Shown one piece after another: positions 10,057-21,800 of a DNA stretch of 37,025 bases. The number at the start of each line of letters is the position of its first letter. Position 1 is the stretch's first letter. Position numbers and translations under genes: made by a program. This DNA is from Asterionellopsis glacialis (Eukaryota; Bacillariophyta; Plagiogrammaphyceae; Rhaphoneidales; Asterionellopsidaceae). The notes below the pieces were generated by a model that did not search any database, was not told the origin of the DNA, and worked only from the letters and a program-made list of their open reading frames with translations. The stretch spans positions 1 to 37,025 of the forward strand of contig WKLE02000696.1 of NCBI GenBank assembly GCA_014885115.2. The letters are read 5' to 3'.

Positions 10057-12078
10057 ATGGCATTTCCAAGACAGACTTATGTTTCCTTCATTCTTCTTTG
10101 GACGGTGATTGGCATTGAAAGTTTTACAAATGTTGCATTTTCATCCACAACCACACAGTGTCATCGTAGTGGTGTATTTCCAATTTCATCTCAACAACGA
10201 CACCAACAACAGCACTGTGCGGGGTCTTCTTTTTTGGCAGTGACAAGGAGAGACAAATGGCAAAGGACACGGACACAACCATCGGCATCGCCCACCACCG
10301 TGTCCATGACAAGTATTACTGCAGACATGTTGGGTGACGGAGAATTTCAAGATGGAGAAGAAAATTCGTTTTTGGATGATGCCACTTCTGCCAGTGCTAC
10401 TACTGAAGAATCTACAAGTAGTGTTGTTTCCGGAAGTATAAATCTGATCAAAGCATGTGTAGGAACTGGAGTTTTGTCCATGCCCTGGGGACTTGCGGCT
10501 GCAACGGATGCCCCTGTATCGTAAGAATCTTTTTATTTATTCCTTTTCCTTTGCCCGACTATTGCCAATCTCTTGTCAAAGTGACTAACCGTATGGACGT
10601 CTTTATTTCATTTATATTTCATCTCATGAAATAACATGACAGTGTCATTCCTGCAAGTATATCATTGTTTGCCTTGGGTATTTTAAGTGCTTATTCATTT
10701 CATTTACTTGGAAGAATATGTCATGAAAATGGTGCAACAACTTTGGGTGAGGCATGGGAAAAAGAAATAGGAAAAAAATCTTCATGGATAATTGCTTTAT
10801 CATGCTTTACAGTTGCCTTTGGTTCAGCCACAACTTACTCAATATTACTTGGTGATGCATTTAGTAGTTTTGCAATTGCTGCAGGATTGAAGGTACGTAC
10901 ATCCTATAGAGACGATGTGTGCCATGACTTTATTCATTGATAAGTCACCATGAAAATTCATATTTTACTGGTTTTTGACTAAACCTTCTACATACTACAA
11001 ATGTCTCTTTGGGATCCATTATTAATATTATTATTCACGAACTACATACAGGGATTCTGGGCAACTCGTCAGGCATCCATCTTGGCAACAACAGCTTGTA
11101 CGTTACTACCGCTTTGTAGTTTATCATCATTGGCAGCACTTGCACCAGTATCTATCTTTGGCGTATTGGGAGTTTTAGTCACATGTGGATTTATGGCATT
11201 ACGAGCATTACCAAGTGGTGGGTATGCCATGCCATCAGGATTTTTCATTTCCACCTTGGCACCAGATATGGTCCCCTCCTTTGGTCGCAAAATGATCACG
11301 TCTGGATTCTCACCTGCATCCCTCATCTTGGGTTCCATGGCAGCCTTATCTTACTTGGCACACATTAATGCACCATCCTTTTACAAATCCATGGGAAATA
11401 CAAAACCATTACGAAAATTTGGATTCATGTCGGCCATTGGATTTTTAGGTGTTGCATTCATCAATGCCTGGATTTTGACGTGTGGATTCCTTACCTTTGG
11501 GGGGAATAGTTCAGGTATTATTTTGAATAATTATTCGAATTTAGATATTGGAGCTGTTCTATGTCGATTCCTATTTGCACTCAGTGTTATTGGAACATAT
11601 CCCTTTATGTTATTCAGTATGAAAAATTCATTCTTTCAAATCTTTAACCGTGGTACGTATATGCTATTGAAACATGATCCATAGTGTGCTTTTTTTTTAA
11701 AAAAAACTAATATATGTCCTTTGTGTCTCTTTCTTTCTACTAAATATTATAGGTAAGAAAATTTCGAAATCATTGGATGTGAAAGTGTCCCGTTGTATCC
11801 TTGCTGTCATTACAGCCTTATCCATGGTAATCAAGGAAGCTGGATTTGTCAATGGATTTAGTGGTGCCGTCATGGGATCTGCCATTATCTATATATTCCC
11901 ACCTCTTTTGCACCGTCAACAAATCAAACGTAAAATTCGAAATGGTACCATGATCATGACGAAAGGTCTTCAAATAGAACGCATCTTGGGTTGGGCATTA
12001 ATGGCATTTGGGGTTTGTGCTTCTGTCGTGGGAGGAACAATTACAGTCTTGAATTCCTTCTTTCCACAATTGTTATAA
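10057..12078 (+). CDS. Amino-acid/auxin permease-type transporter with plastid-type presequence (4 exons)
   Basis: Four exons joined by GT-AG introns: 10057-10520, 10643-10892, 11052-11652 and 11753-12078. Donors are gtaaga, gtacgt and gtacgt. The joined reading is 546 residues and stays open. Residues from about 125 match the AAAP/SLC38 family of secondary amino-acid transporters, starting SINLIKACVGTGVLSMPWG in the first membrane helix (the family's unwound Asn-Leu...Gly region). About ten to eleven hydrophobic helices follow, ending near the C-terminus. Residues 1-27 resemble a signal peptide ending NVA|FSS at A27/F28, the A|F junction used for diatom plastid import. The next ~95 residues are Ser/Thr/Gln-rich like a transit peptide. 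A plastid-envelope or plastid-associated amino-acid carrier is therefore suggested, not proven. Substrate and direction cannot be read from sequence. It is convergent with the GT60 gene, 175 bp away. Confidence 0.85.
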
Positions 12079-12253
12079 TCGTAATGACGACGACGACAAA
12101 GAACAACAAGAAATAAAATAAACTAGGCGGATAGCTACCGTGAATATCAATTTCACTCTCTGTAATTAAAAAATCATATTGTAATTTGAATTTGACACGC
12201 AATATTATTAGTATTATAATATTTGTTGTGTATACTTGGACATTTTATATGAT

Positions 12254-14116
12254 TTATTCCAATGTCCCTTGATTACACCAAGGAATGTTGGAACATTTCT
12301 TATGTTCCATATCAATATTGGTAAATTTCAAATATTCGTCTCGTGTACGTTTGGTACCCATCCCATAATGTTCAATTTCCACCAACACTTTATCGGCACC
12401 ATCCTTTTTCATATGTTCCAACGATGATTCTTCGTATCCCAGCATGTGTTTGAGGCGTTGCAAGGTAATACGTTGCAATTGAGTATTAAAGCCAGGTCCT
12501 GGACGTCCAAAGACGCGGCCTACGGTTTCCCAAAATTTGGGTAATCCTAACCGTCCTGGACGGTATTGATGAGCAATCAGATTGACCCGGGGTGCATACA
12601 TATCCCATCCCGACGTCCAACTTCTCATACTTAGTGCAATTTCTTCACCCATGAAGGTCCATGGCAATAATGGATCAAACGGAACATCAACTAACCATTC
12701 GGCATGGGTAAAGAAAAATCCAGCCGCCATGAAGGGGATTTGTGTCACGGGTCCATCCATGGATTTGTATCCCACACCTGTATTGATTCGTATAATATCC
12801 ATTTCAATAGCATTGGTGGAGAATTCACAAGTACATAATCGAGATCCCTTGGTTTTGCCCATGTTGCGTTGAACATGTTCGGAAAATCCAGGAGGGTACG
12901 AACTTAAAATAGAATGGGGATAGGATTTAGTTGCCTTGAATTCATCAATATACTTTTGATCCCATTCGTCTGCAAATTGTAAATGAGCATCGACTTGAAC
13001 ATAATAGGTTTCACCACCCCATAATTTCGAAGCGTAGTACCGTGCTGCGGCAGGACCTAAACTTTCTGTTTCATTGACATAGAGAGTACGAATTTGTCCG
13101 GAATTACAATACTGAACATAGTCCGGGTCGGTACAGAATTGTTCAATTCCATTAATGTCCGGTGGTGCATCACTGACTTTGGTTTGAGGACGTCCCTGTG
13201 CATCTTTGCCTACCACTTGTACACCTGTCCGACAGGTCGATTCAATTCCAAAACAATTTTGTACAATTGCACCAACATATAATTTATCAGGATGTTTGGA
13301 TTTACGAAAGGCATCCTTCAGGGTTTCTCCTAACAAATGATCACGATACGCTGCAATGGATATATAAATCGATTCCTCCTCTTGACGAATGGGAAAGACG
13401 GGTTGTCCACGATATTGATTATCCAATGGTAACAAATGCTGTTTGGCCAATTCCAAATACGCATCAATCACTTCATCACGATTCGCCCTGCGTTGTCCTA
13501 AATCATGAAACGTGGTATGTAATTCTTTTAAAAATTCTTGCATAATGGACGCAATCCCTGCAATCGTAGGATTCGACCCATCCAATGTATCTTGACGTAG
13601 TTTCGAAGCATCGTCTATTGTCGCATGAGGTGGTAAAGGTTTTAAGGGTGGATACAAATACGGTTTCGATTGATCAATATTGGAAAAATCTAATTGGGGT
13701 GCGGGTACTTTTGCTGCTGCCGCTGCTGCTGCGTTTTCTTCTTCCTTTTGCTGTTGGTCATTTTTGACTGCAACTTTACGATTGCCATCTTTTTTAGGGA
13801 CATGTGGATTGGCTTCAACCTTATCCAGTTGGTCCTCCAACGTACCGCCTCTACGAATATTATTACGACGTCTTTCTACAGTATCATTATCAACATCATT
13901 ATTATTAGCACTGTCAGCATTACCAACGACTATATCATCATGATAATACACGACTGTAATTTGAATGGCCAATCCTACAAACAACAAGACTAATAAACCT
14001 CGAAAGGCAGGATTCGATGTCAAGGCAAATGTTTTCGACCAATCGGTTGGATTTCGTTTCCTTCGAATATTTGCAAGTTTCTTTTTTTTTCGACTGTTTG
14101 ACGATGGAGCTACCAT
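12254..14116 (-). CDS. GT60-like GlcNAc transferase, type II Golgi membrane protein
   Basis: 620 residues, single exon, ATG start. A short basic cytosolic tail (residues 9-21) is followed by one membrane anchor at about 38-58 (RGLLVLLFVGLAIQITVVYY), the layout of Golgi glycosyltransferases. A linker rich in Asn, Asp, Glu and an Ala run (to about 140) precedes the catalytic part. From about 248 the sequence matches the GlcNAc family (CAZy GT60, Skp1-type UDP-GlcNAc:hydroxyproline transferase). It shows ESIYISIAAYRDHLLGETL (248-266), TYYVQVDAHLQFADEWD (370-386), AAGFFFTHAEWLVDVPFDP (464-482), FMGEEIALSMRSWTSGWDMY (488-507) and NLIAHQYRPGR (512-522). The D-x-H in QVDAHL replaces a standard DXD and probably helps bind the metal-nucleotide. 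In Dictyostelium the founding enzyme is cytosolic. The membrane anchor here points instead to secretory substrates, perhaps wall glycoproteins. Confidence 0.88.
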   Translation of the reverse strand: MVAPSSNSRKKKKLANIRRKRNPTDWSKTFALTSNPAFRGLLVLLFVGLAIQITVVYYHDDIVVGNADSANNNDVDNDTVERRRNNIRRGGTLEDQLDKVEANPHVPKKDGNRKVAVKNDQQQKEEENAAAAAAAKVPAPQLDFSNIDQSKPYLYPPLKPLPPHATIDDASKLRQDTLDGSNPTIAGIASIMQEFLKELHTTFHDLGQRRANRDEVIDAYLELAKQHLLPLDNQYRGQPVFPIRQEEESIYISIAAYRDHLLGETLKDAFRKSKHPDKLYVGAIVQNCFGIESTCRTGVQVVGKDAQGRPQTKVSDAPPDINGIEQFCTDPDYVQYCNSGQIRTLYVNETESLGPAAARYYASKLWGGETYYVQVDAHLQFADEWDQKYIDEFKATKSYPHSILSSYPPGFSEHVQRNMGKTKGSRLCTCEFSTNAIEMDIIRINTGVGYKSMDGPVTQIPFMAAGFFFTHAEWLVDVPFDPLLPWTFMGEEIALSMRSWTSGWDMYAPRVNLIAHQYRPGRLGLPKFWETVGRVFGRPGPGFNTQLQRITLQRLKHMLGYEESSLEHMKKDGADKVLVEIEHYGMGTKRTRDEYLKFTNIDMEHKKCSNIPWCNQGTLE

Positions 14117-14811
14117 TTTCTTATATCAATCTACAAATAATAATAATGCAAGTAGTAGAGTGTAACATATAAAAAAGGGAATGCAATTATGAGTATAATG
14201 GCAGAGGTTCTTTGTTGCCTTCGCAACTTGTATCCGTTGGTGCATGCCGCGCAGCAGTAAAAAGATTCTCACGCACAAAAGGATTCAAGCGATTTTCAAC
14301 GCAAACAAGGACGAAAATGACTCTACAGCAGTCTTCCATCTTCGAATTTCAAATCTTGGGCGTCGTTCACAGACAGTCAGTACGGGTACTTGTAACCTAT
14401 GAACGCACGGGAGAGTTGAATTGTCAATGATGGTTGTCCCAAATAATGGTTTTTACCATTATCCATTTGACCGTTATAAGACGGTTAAGTTTACACAAGT
14501 CGCTGCGCGGGGGATTTTTTTCCGTCGATAGCACACCGCAAAATGACATGAGCCCGAATAACCCTAACTCTGAAAATGTACTCATTCATGCATTGCACCG
14601 ACGATACTCTACATAGAGAAAGAGAAAAAATAAATATATAATGAGGTGGTGCGGGAACAAGATAATTTTTCAATTTCCAGTTTCTCGTTTGAAGTTGTCT
14701 GGATCCTTCTCTTTCTCCCAATATCTGGTACCTGATTATGCGTCAAGAGAAATCATAATTGCTACAGTGTATATTACAATAACAACTAAAGACGAAACGG
14801 TATAATATATT
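14117..14811. promoter_or_regulatory. Divergent promoter region with two adjacent hairpins
   Basis: Lies between the starts at 14116 (-) and 14812 (+). A perfect hairpin ataatggt-tttt-accattat occupies 14443-14462. A second short one (accgt...acggt, 14470-14485) follows within 10 bases. A TATA-like tataatatat lies at about 14801-14810, immediately before the plus-strand ATG, too close to be its TATA box. Open frames here start at TTG and are dismissed. Confidence 0.4.
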
Positions 14812-15912
14812 ATGTTTGCAACAATGGCAAACACAATGGTTCGAGGATGGCTTCTTGTACATGTAGTATCGTTCTTAATTCTTTTTTCTGCTAGTTCCGC
14901 AACGGCTTTTTCTCTTGGCATTTCATCATCCATGTCCATGTCAACAAGAATGGTTCCTCGACCACGAGGAGCAGCAGCTACTCCTGCACAGAAAAAAAAG
15001 GTGGCTGTATTTGGATCCGGGGGATACATGGGTGCAACAGCCTTTGGTTTCTTGCAACGTGCGTCATCCTTGTATGGTACAGGTTTGGGAGGTGTCTCAT
15101 CTCCTCGTTCTATTTGTGCTACCGCAGCAGCATCCGCAGCTTTGAACAAGGTCTTGTCCAAAAACTTTGTCTTATCGTATGCTGGAGAAGACATGGTACG
15201 TCTCACGGATATGCAGGATTCAACCATGATTGGACAGCGTTTGTCGGGATATAAGGCAGTGATTATGGGAACGTTATATCAATTGGAGGAGTTACCCGTC
15301 ACGGGAAACTCGTACGAAACATCACCAAACGATAAAACATGGGAGTTTTATTTAGATAACAAGTATACTGTTGAAACCCTAGACGTTGACTTGGAAACGC
15401 ACCTGTCCATCTTCAAGAATACTCTTGACGGTTGCAAACAAGCGGGTATTGAACACATTGTTATATTGGAAACACCACAAACACAAGATGCCAAACCATT
15501 TGCCGAACTATTGGATAAGAGTGGGTTGCAATTTACATACATCCATTCACTCAGTGAATTGGACACGTTTCAAGATTACACGTATTTCAAAGGCGTGCAA
15601 GGAGATTTGGATATACAAAGTTTTACATTTGCACAAGGTTACACAACTGCGGATGGGTACAATGCTGGAGATTGGATGGATGCGCTCGCTGATACTCGTC
15701 GTGAGGAGGGTGCTGGAACTATTTTTAGAGAGGATCTTGCAGCCTTGGCTGTTCAATGTCTTCAATCTTTAGATTGGTCCACAAGTCGATGCCTAGAAGT
15801 ATCTTGTACTGCACCGTTAGAAAATGCCAGGACAGTGGCGGGAAGTCGACCAGACAAGGAGTGGTGTGTCAACTCAAACTCACTTGCAGAGAAACTCGGA
15901 CCAGTGCAGTAA
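14812..15912 (+). CDS. Plastid-targeted NAD(P)-binding Rossmann protein (atypical SDR / NmrA-like)
   Basis: 366 residues in one exon. The ATG at 14812 is used, and in-frame ATGs at 14824 and 14836 are possible starts. A signal peptide (about 11-32) ends SSATA|FSL, a clear diatom ASAFAP-type plastid import motif at A32/F33. A Ser/Met/Arg-rich transit region runs to about 60. The mature part starts KKKVAVFGSGGYMGATAFGF (61-80), whose GSGGYMG is a dinucleotide-binding Rossmann loop of the extended or atypical short-chain dehydrogenase type. Further on, KAVIMGTLYQLEELP and IEHIVILETPQTQDAKPFAE resemble NmrA-like sugar-nucleotide epimerase folds. The catalytic YxxxK is not obvious, so it may bind the cofactor without classic dehydrogenase chemistry. 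Substrate is unknown. Its 3' end is convergent with the GRAM-VASt gene across the assembly gap. Confidence 0.75.
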   Translation: MFATMANTMVRGWLLVHVVSFLILFSASSATAFSLGISSSMSMSTRMVPRPRGAAATPAQKKKVAVFGSGGYMGATAFGFLQRASSLYGTGLGGVSSPRSICATAAASAALNKVLSKNFVLSYAGEDMVRLTDMQDSTMIGQRLSGYKAVIMGTLYQLEELPVTGNSYETSPNDKTWEFYLDNKYTVETLDVDLETHLSIFKNTLDGCKQAGIEHIVILETPQTQDAKPFAELLDKSGLQFTYIHSLSELDTFQDYTYFKGVQGDLDIQSFTFAQGYTTADGYNAGDWMDALADTRREEGAGTIFREDLAALAVQCLQSLDWSTSRCLEVSCTAPLENARTVAGSRPDKEWCVNSNSLAEKLGPVQ

Positions 15913-15998
15913 CTACAGATTCCAACAACGTTTTCTTTTTTGATGCCTTGGAACACCAAGATAGTTTCTGATGCACCAACATAACGCAAGTAAGTCTC

Positions 15999-16054
15999 NN
16001 NNNNNNNNNNNNNNNNNNNNNNNNNNNNNNNNNNNNNNNNNNNNNNNNNNNNNN
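15999..16054. other. Assembly gap (56 N)
   Basis: A run of 56 undetermined bases. It removes the end of the minus-strand GRAM-VASt gene and possibly its stop codon. The true gap length is not known from the sequence. Confidence 1.
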
Positions 16055-17600
16055 GTTCCGCAAGAGACTCTATTTGTTCTGCTCGAAGTTGTGCGATTTC
16101 CTTTTGCAATAATTCCATGTCGTCATGCAAAGCTTTGATGTAGACAATTAGGAAAGATACAGTACCAACCAAGGTAATAAAAAACAGACAAATTACCACA
16201 AGTACAATGCTCACATTTGTGTTCTTCAATGGAATGCTGCTTTGATCAACGGTATCACTTGTAATCTCAGGTTTAGGGCTGACTACTTCTTCTTTCTGCT
16301 TTCCAGAGTTCAATGTCGCATTGGTTTCTTGTACTGATGTACGCAGCATATTGGCATACCCTTTATACCAACTAACAAGTTCAGTTTGTGCAGATTTCTG
16401 AATAAATTTCTTGAACATGGTGCTTTTAATAAATCTAGTGTGAAAACGCACTGTGAACTCAACTTTATCTACATCTTCATTGCATGGTTCTATAAGCCAT
16501 TGGTCCTCAACACGAAAACAATCAGAATAAGGAACTCCTGCAACTTCCGTAGATGTTTCCATACACATTCCAAAATCTCCAAAACGTCGAAGACGTTGAC
16601 TCTTTGTGGTGAACGCTGAGGATGGGACCATACTTCCAAAATTCGAAGATATCGGGTGTTGGAACGTTATCGTTCGAGTATGAGTATCGCCATCTTTTTG
16701 CCAAAATGAGGTTTTTAGATCTGAATCACCGACAACATCTCGTTTGTAACTTGCAATAGAACACGGTGCATTGTCCGACAAATAGGTATCGTAAAATGTA
16801 TCCAAATCACACGACAGCGTCATGGACTCCAATGCTATTCCCTTCCATTCAGATGAATTGGTTTTTAATTCATCCCAAGCCTCTTTTAGGTCGACATCCT
16901 GTGGCAGCTCTTCTGAAGTGCTACATACAGAAGAACCATCAGACACTCGTTCATCCTGTTGCACAGGTATAATATCTTCAATGTAATTTAAAGATTTTGA
17001 TCGTGGACGGACACTATCAGTAGGTAATGAGGTTTGTGTTTCAATACTCTCGGATTTTTCAATCCCGATGTTTTCGGTATTGGCATTAGCGACATTACTA
17101 GTGCTTGACATGATGTTTGCATTTGTTCCATTGCTGTCTCCATCAAACTGTTCATTTCTTTTCGATGCAGATTGTAATTTCTGTAACAAATTTACCACGT
17201 ATTCACGGTCAGCCAGTGTTTTGAAGATGTATTCTTGGTCTTCCGAAGTTTCTTCTTCACAATTATTATTTGATGTAGTCATTGTAATTCGAATACTAGT
17301 GGTCCGGTACGACTCAACTTGAAGAACATCTTTCCAAAGTAAACATAGGCGTCGTTCAAATCCAAACAAGTGGCTGTAAAATAAAACTGCACTTGACGAG
17401 GCATACAAACGACCTTGGAGACGATGATAATTGCAAGAGAAATCACCCCAACATGTTCCAACGGATGCACCAAATAATGCATGTATAATTTCCGTACTGT
17501 ACAGGGATGATGGGTAATTCTTTTTTTGCACCGACAAAGTCTGGTGTTGTTCTTCTTGATGAAGTGCAAGAGACCGATCCATTACGTCACCTTGAGCCAT
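16055..17600 (-). CDS. GRAM-VASt membrane protein (Lam/Aster/VAD1-like sterol transfer), 3' end missing
   Basis: At least 515 residues from the ATG at 17600, preceded by acaaaa, a good initiation context. An in-frame extension to 17645 has no ATG. Residues about 28-142 form a GRAM domain (PH-like fold), with FGASVGTCWGDFSCNYHRLQ, LYASSSAVLFYSHLFGFERR and LADREYVVNLLQKL. Residues about 255-420 are a VASt domain, containing LDTFYDTYLSD, SYKRDVVGDSDLKTSFWQK and FTVRFHTRFIKSTMFKKFI. A hydrophobic anchor lies at about 463-487, followed by a short helical tail that runs into the gap. GRAM plus VASt plus one C-terminal anchor is the plan of yeast Lam/Ltc1, animal GRAMD1/Aster and plant VAD1 proteins, which sit in the ER at contact sites and move sterols. 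The frame stays open beyond the gap to 15762, overlapping the opposite gene, so the stop is uncertain. Confidence 0.85.
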
Positions 17601-18069
17601 TTTTGTCTTTTGCTCAAGCCCACATACCCGCCGACGATTTTTCACCGCAACTACCTCTCAAGTCAGCTTGATTTCATTTGTGTCCAACACAGAGTTTCAG
17701 TTTTAGTCGTACAGATTTGAAAGTATCTTGCGCACGCTTCTTCTTTTTCAAGATTCCTCTCTCTAGTAGAGAGATAGGACTACTGAGTCTGTGACACAGT
17801 CCAGTACGACTACAAAAAAGTGAGTGTTACAGCACGCGATTATTATCATAGAGTGAGAGACAGAATTTTTTAGGCTTATGGCCGGCCCGCGCCGTGTTTA
17901 GTAGTGATGAAAAATTATAGATACATGGGAAAATTTTAATATGTTAAAATTTAATCTCCATTCGATTTATGATTGACTTGCTCCATTCAAATGCAAGTAC
18001 CTATCCCAGAAGAAAGATGGAACATAGATCTATTTTACGTGGCTAGACCTAGGAAGTAAGGATCTGTGA
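17601..18069. promoter_or_regulatory. Upstream region of GRAM-VASt gene, with small palindrome
   Basis: Contains the expected promoter of the minus-strand gene. A perfect 8-bp inverted repeat tctctcta-g-tagagaga sits at 17758-17774. A GC-rich patch ggccggcccgcgcc lies near 17881-17894 in otherwise AT-rich DNA. Nothing else is recognised. Confidence 0.35.
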
Positions 18070-18248
18070 TTAATGGTTTCCATTATGAATCGTACAGTAA
18101 TTGCAATCTCCTTCAAGAGAGCATGAATTTCCATTATCAAGATAACAAACAATCAAGGAATCATCCAAGATAGCTACATTACAACTCATGTCGTTTTTCT
18201 TTTTAAATTGTGCACAGCTGGTTCCCTCTCCTGCAGCATTGCACTCCT
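18070..18248 (-). CDS. Possible alternative last exon or relic exon, Cys-rich
   Basis: A frame that ends at a TAA (18070-18072) and encodes EECNAAGEGTSCAQFKK, then NVAILDDSLIVCYLDNG, then NSCSLEGDCNYCTIHNGNH. The C-x-x-EGDCN pattern echoes the EGF-like NSCKYEGDCN of the neighbouring LRR gene. On the minus strand it follows a T-rich tract and ...gaaaatag, a plausible acceptor. Joining it in phase 1, as the LRR exons require, gives an open frame. It could therefore be an alternative 3' exon of the LRR gene, a relic of a duplicated gene, or a small separate ORF from the ATG at 18258 (62 codons). Nothing in the sequence decides between these. Confidence 0.25.
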
Positions 18249-18834
18249 CTATTTTCATTCGATTCGAAATATGAAAAACAAAAAAAAACAATCAACCGCC
18301 GTCCATTCTTTTTTCCTTTTCTTCACAAACATGTTGTATACTTCGATATGCACACCTGTGCAGTTTATACTAGAATAACAACTGTTAGTACTCGTTGTGC
18401 GACGGTGGACTTATTTGTTCTAGATCCGATAGTACATGCAAACCATGAAATGAATCATTATAGAAGCATAAAAGGTGCACGATTTTGGAGGTTCCGATGG
18501 TGTCACGAGGGAGAGACCCAGTACCGTAGTGTGCTATAATTCATTCATTGCATATTGATATAATATGTGTAATCCTAAAAGATTAAAATAGGTACAATCA
18601 TGATTCTTGCACGACCACTCCTTTTATCTCACAACATGGACGCTTTCAATTATATACAGGAGAAGAAACCTCATTCTTCTCTGCTCATCCCTTTCACTCT
18701 ATTATACTTACTGTACCATGTTGCAATTCGGTTCTCACTTTCTTTTCTCAAAACGGCAAATAGGAAAGAATAGAATCTCACGAGATGTGGTGTTCCTCTT
18801 CCCTCTGCCTCCCTACAGTACATCTTTACTGGTA
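18249..18834. other. Downstream of LRR gene, nothing recognised
   Basis: Non-coding in appearance, with open frames that start at alternative codons or lack composition. It presumably includes the 3' UTR of the LRR gene, or an intron if the exon at 18070-18248 is used. Confidence 0.35.
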
Positions 18835-21800
18835 CTAAAAGTCATCAAAATACATTTCATCATCATAAAAGAACAACACTTCTTTGTCCTCACAGAGGAG
18901 ACTCGAATTACGAGTACAGTTAGGACATGTTACATTGGTTCCATACAAGTTTATTTCCAAGTCCATACTACAGAATTCACTTGGAAGAGTTCCTGTCAGG
19001 TCATTGTTAGCAATGATAAGAGCATCTGCAATGTATAGATAACAAGACAGCACGTGCAAGGGTCAGTGCATTAGAAAAAAATCTTGCATGTCCAAACTTC
19101 ATACTGCATAAGCAAAAAAGAGATGATCAATATGCGGTAGTTTCTAAACTCTTGGAACGTACCCAAGTTTGTTAGGAGGCCTAATTCCGAAGGAATCGGA
19201 CCACTTAGAGCGTTGTTATACAAAGTCATAATATCTGCGTGGTTGATTTAAAGAAAATTGAATCAAAAACAAAAAAAAAGACCCCAAAAAAGATTTTGAA
19301 ATCTGTCATTTAAAAAAAAGAAGCATTGCTTTGATTATGATTGCGCACGAACAGATCATCAGTATACAGGAGTTTCTAGACCATCAAGCAACATACCTAA
19401 GTTGGTAAGGAGTCCTAGTTCCGAAGGAATCGGACCACTTAGAGCGTTATAAAACAATTCCATAATATCTGCGTTGTAAATTTACAATCATGTCAATTAC
19501 AGTAAGGAGACAAAAAGCCAAAAACATTTTCATTGAGAATCATTCGAATAAAGTTGTCGAGCCTTGTTTTGGTTCTAATTGCACACGAACAGATCATCAG
19601 CATATGGGATTTATAGACTATCATGAAACGTACCTAAGTTTGTCAGGAGGCCTAGCTCCGAAGGAATTGGGCCACTTAGAACGTTGAAATATAATTCCAA
19701 ATGCACTGTATTATAAATTCACAATCAAGTCAATTACAGTAGGGAGACAAAACACCAAATCCATGTTTAAAGTCAGTGAAACGAATGAAATTGTCGAGCC
19801 TTGCTTTGGTATTAATTGCTCATGAACGCAGATTACCAGGGTATGGGATTTCTAGAGACCACCACACAACCTACCTAAGTCTGTCAGGAGGCCTAGCTCC
19901 GAAGGAATGGTGTCGTTTAGTTTGTTGGAAGTCAAAGTCAAAAAATCTGTGTTGTTAATGTGAAACAAAATTGAATAAGAAACGAAAAAGAAGCTAAAAA
20001 GGTGGCAATGTCAAAAAAATTGACGATGCTTGCTTTGGTTATGAATCCGCACGAACAGATCATCAGTATAGAGGAGTTTCTAGACCATCACATGACGTAC
20101 CTAAGTTTGTAAGGAGGCCTAGCTCCGAAGGAATTGGGGCACTTGGAGCGCTATAGAAATATAAACCCTCTACATGTTAAATTTACAATCAAATAAAAAA
20201 AGGAAAAAGAAGATGCATAAGATTTTTTTAAAAATCAATTCATCCTTGTTGGGCGGGAACATATCATCAGTATACGGGAGCTTCTATACCATCACGCAAC
20301 GCACCTAAGTTTGTAAGGAGGCCTAGCTCTGAGGGAATCGGGCCACCTAGAGAGTGGTCATACACACCGACCTCCACTGCATTTTAAATTTACAAACAAA
20401 CCAAATTATTAAAAAAAAAAGAGCTGAAGAAGCTATAAAAAAAGTTCAACCAAGAATTGCCATATCTTTCCTTCCTGTTGGACAAGCAAGAGCGGATCAA
20501 AATTGTCCGATATTTTTTTCCCCTAAAATAACGTACCTAAACTTTCGAGTTGGAATATCTCTGAAGGATTTGGCATTGACAGTTTTTCTGCGTTATTCAA
20601 TGAGATCTCATAAAGGTGAGAAATAAAATTATAGTTTCCAAGCTTTCACATCTAGAGCCAAACAGAAACTGTCGCTCAAGTCAGCAGAAAGGTAAGCCTT
20701 TCAATGTGCTCTTACCTTGTAACAGTACAGCAACAAACCCGTCTGAATTGCATCTGATATAATCCAGTTGCCAGCGGCATTCACTGATACTGGACAAATT
20801 CCAACCAATATCTTTTTTTTGAGTATGATGAATAGTTGCCAAGATATATCGCTGTTGTAAAAATGTACGCTCACAACTGGAGAATGGAGACGAGTCTGTG
20901 TTGAGCCAACGTATAGCCTTTCCCTGTGGAGTCGATTCATTGCGAAGGACTGTTTTTTCTGTAATATTGGAAAGTCTTTCGAACAAACATGGCTTAATCA
21001 CTGAAAGTCTAGAGCTGTTTGAATTGCTGCTGACAAGCTCAATGCTAGTGTTAATTCTTTCCTCGTAGATGGAATGGTTAACAGCACCTGAAAATTCACA
21101 ATTTACACCATCTCTAACAAGCACAGTTTCATTTCCCTGCTGATTTGAACCAATGTCTGACGGAAGGTCAAGATAGATGATGTCATCACAGACCAGGCTT
21201 ATAGCACCATTATCTTCACTTAAGAAAATCTCGATTCTGATAGAAACCATGGATGGGTCTATGCATTCAGGGAAACCATATCCAGGTGATGCGAGATCTG
21301 CTCCAAATGCATTTTGTAAATTTCCACTACCACACGCATGGTTCTCTGAATCTTGACAAGTAGCACCGCAGCAGTCGCCACCATCAAAATTAAATTCCGC
21401 CTTGTTGAAGTATGGATTACACTGTCCATTGGCGGTAGGTATATCTTTGCACAGAGACCCTTTCGTACCGTGCTTGCATTCACATACACCATTTATAGTG
21501 TTGCAGTCACCTTCGTACTTGCAAGAATTGGTTTTATCATCACAATACGAGCATAATAGTTTTGCCGCGACTGGTCTACCAACATCTGGAGATACAAAAA
21601 AAGAACTAGATGGGTCCTCATCCAAAACATGAAACCAAGCCAAGGACGCAGGAGACATAATCGTACTACTAGTGATATCACTGATCTGCACAGGCTCACT
21701 AACAAATGAGACATTTGAAAGATATTGCGAACCTTCATGATGTATTCCGTTGAGGAAGTGCCCAGTGAGTACATCACGAGTTGTGTCAGTATGGTGAAGG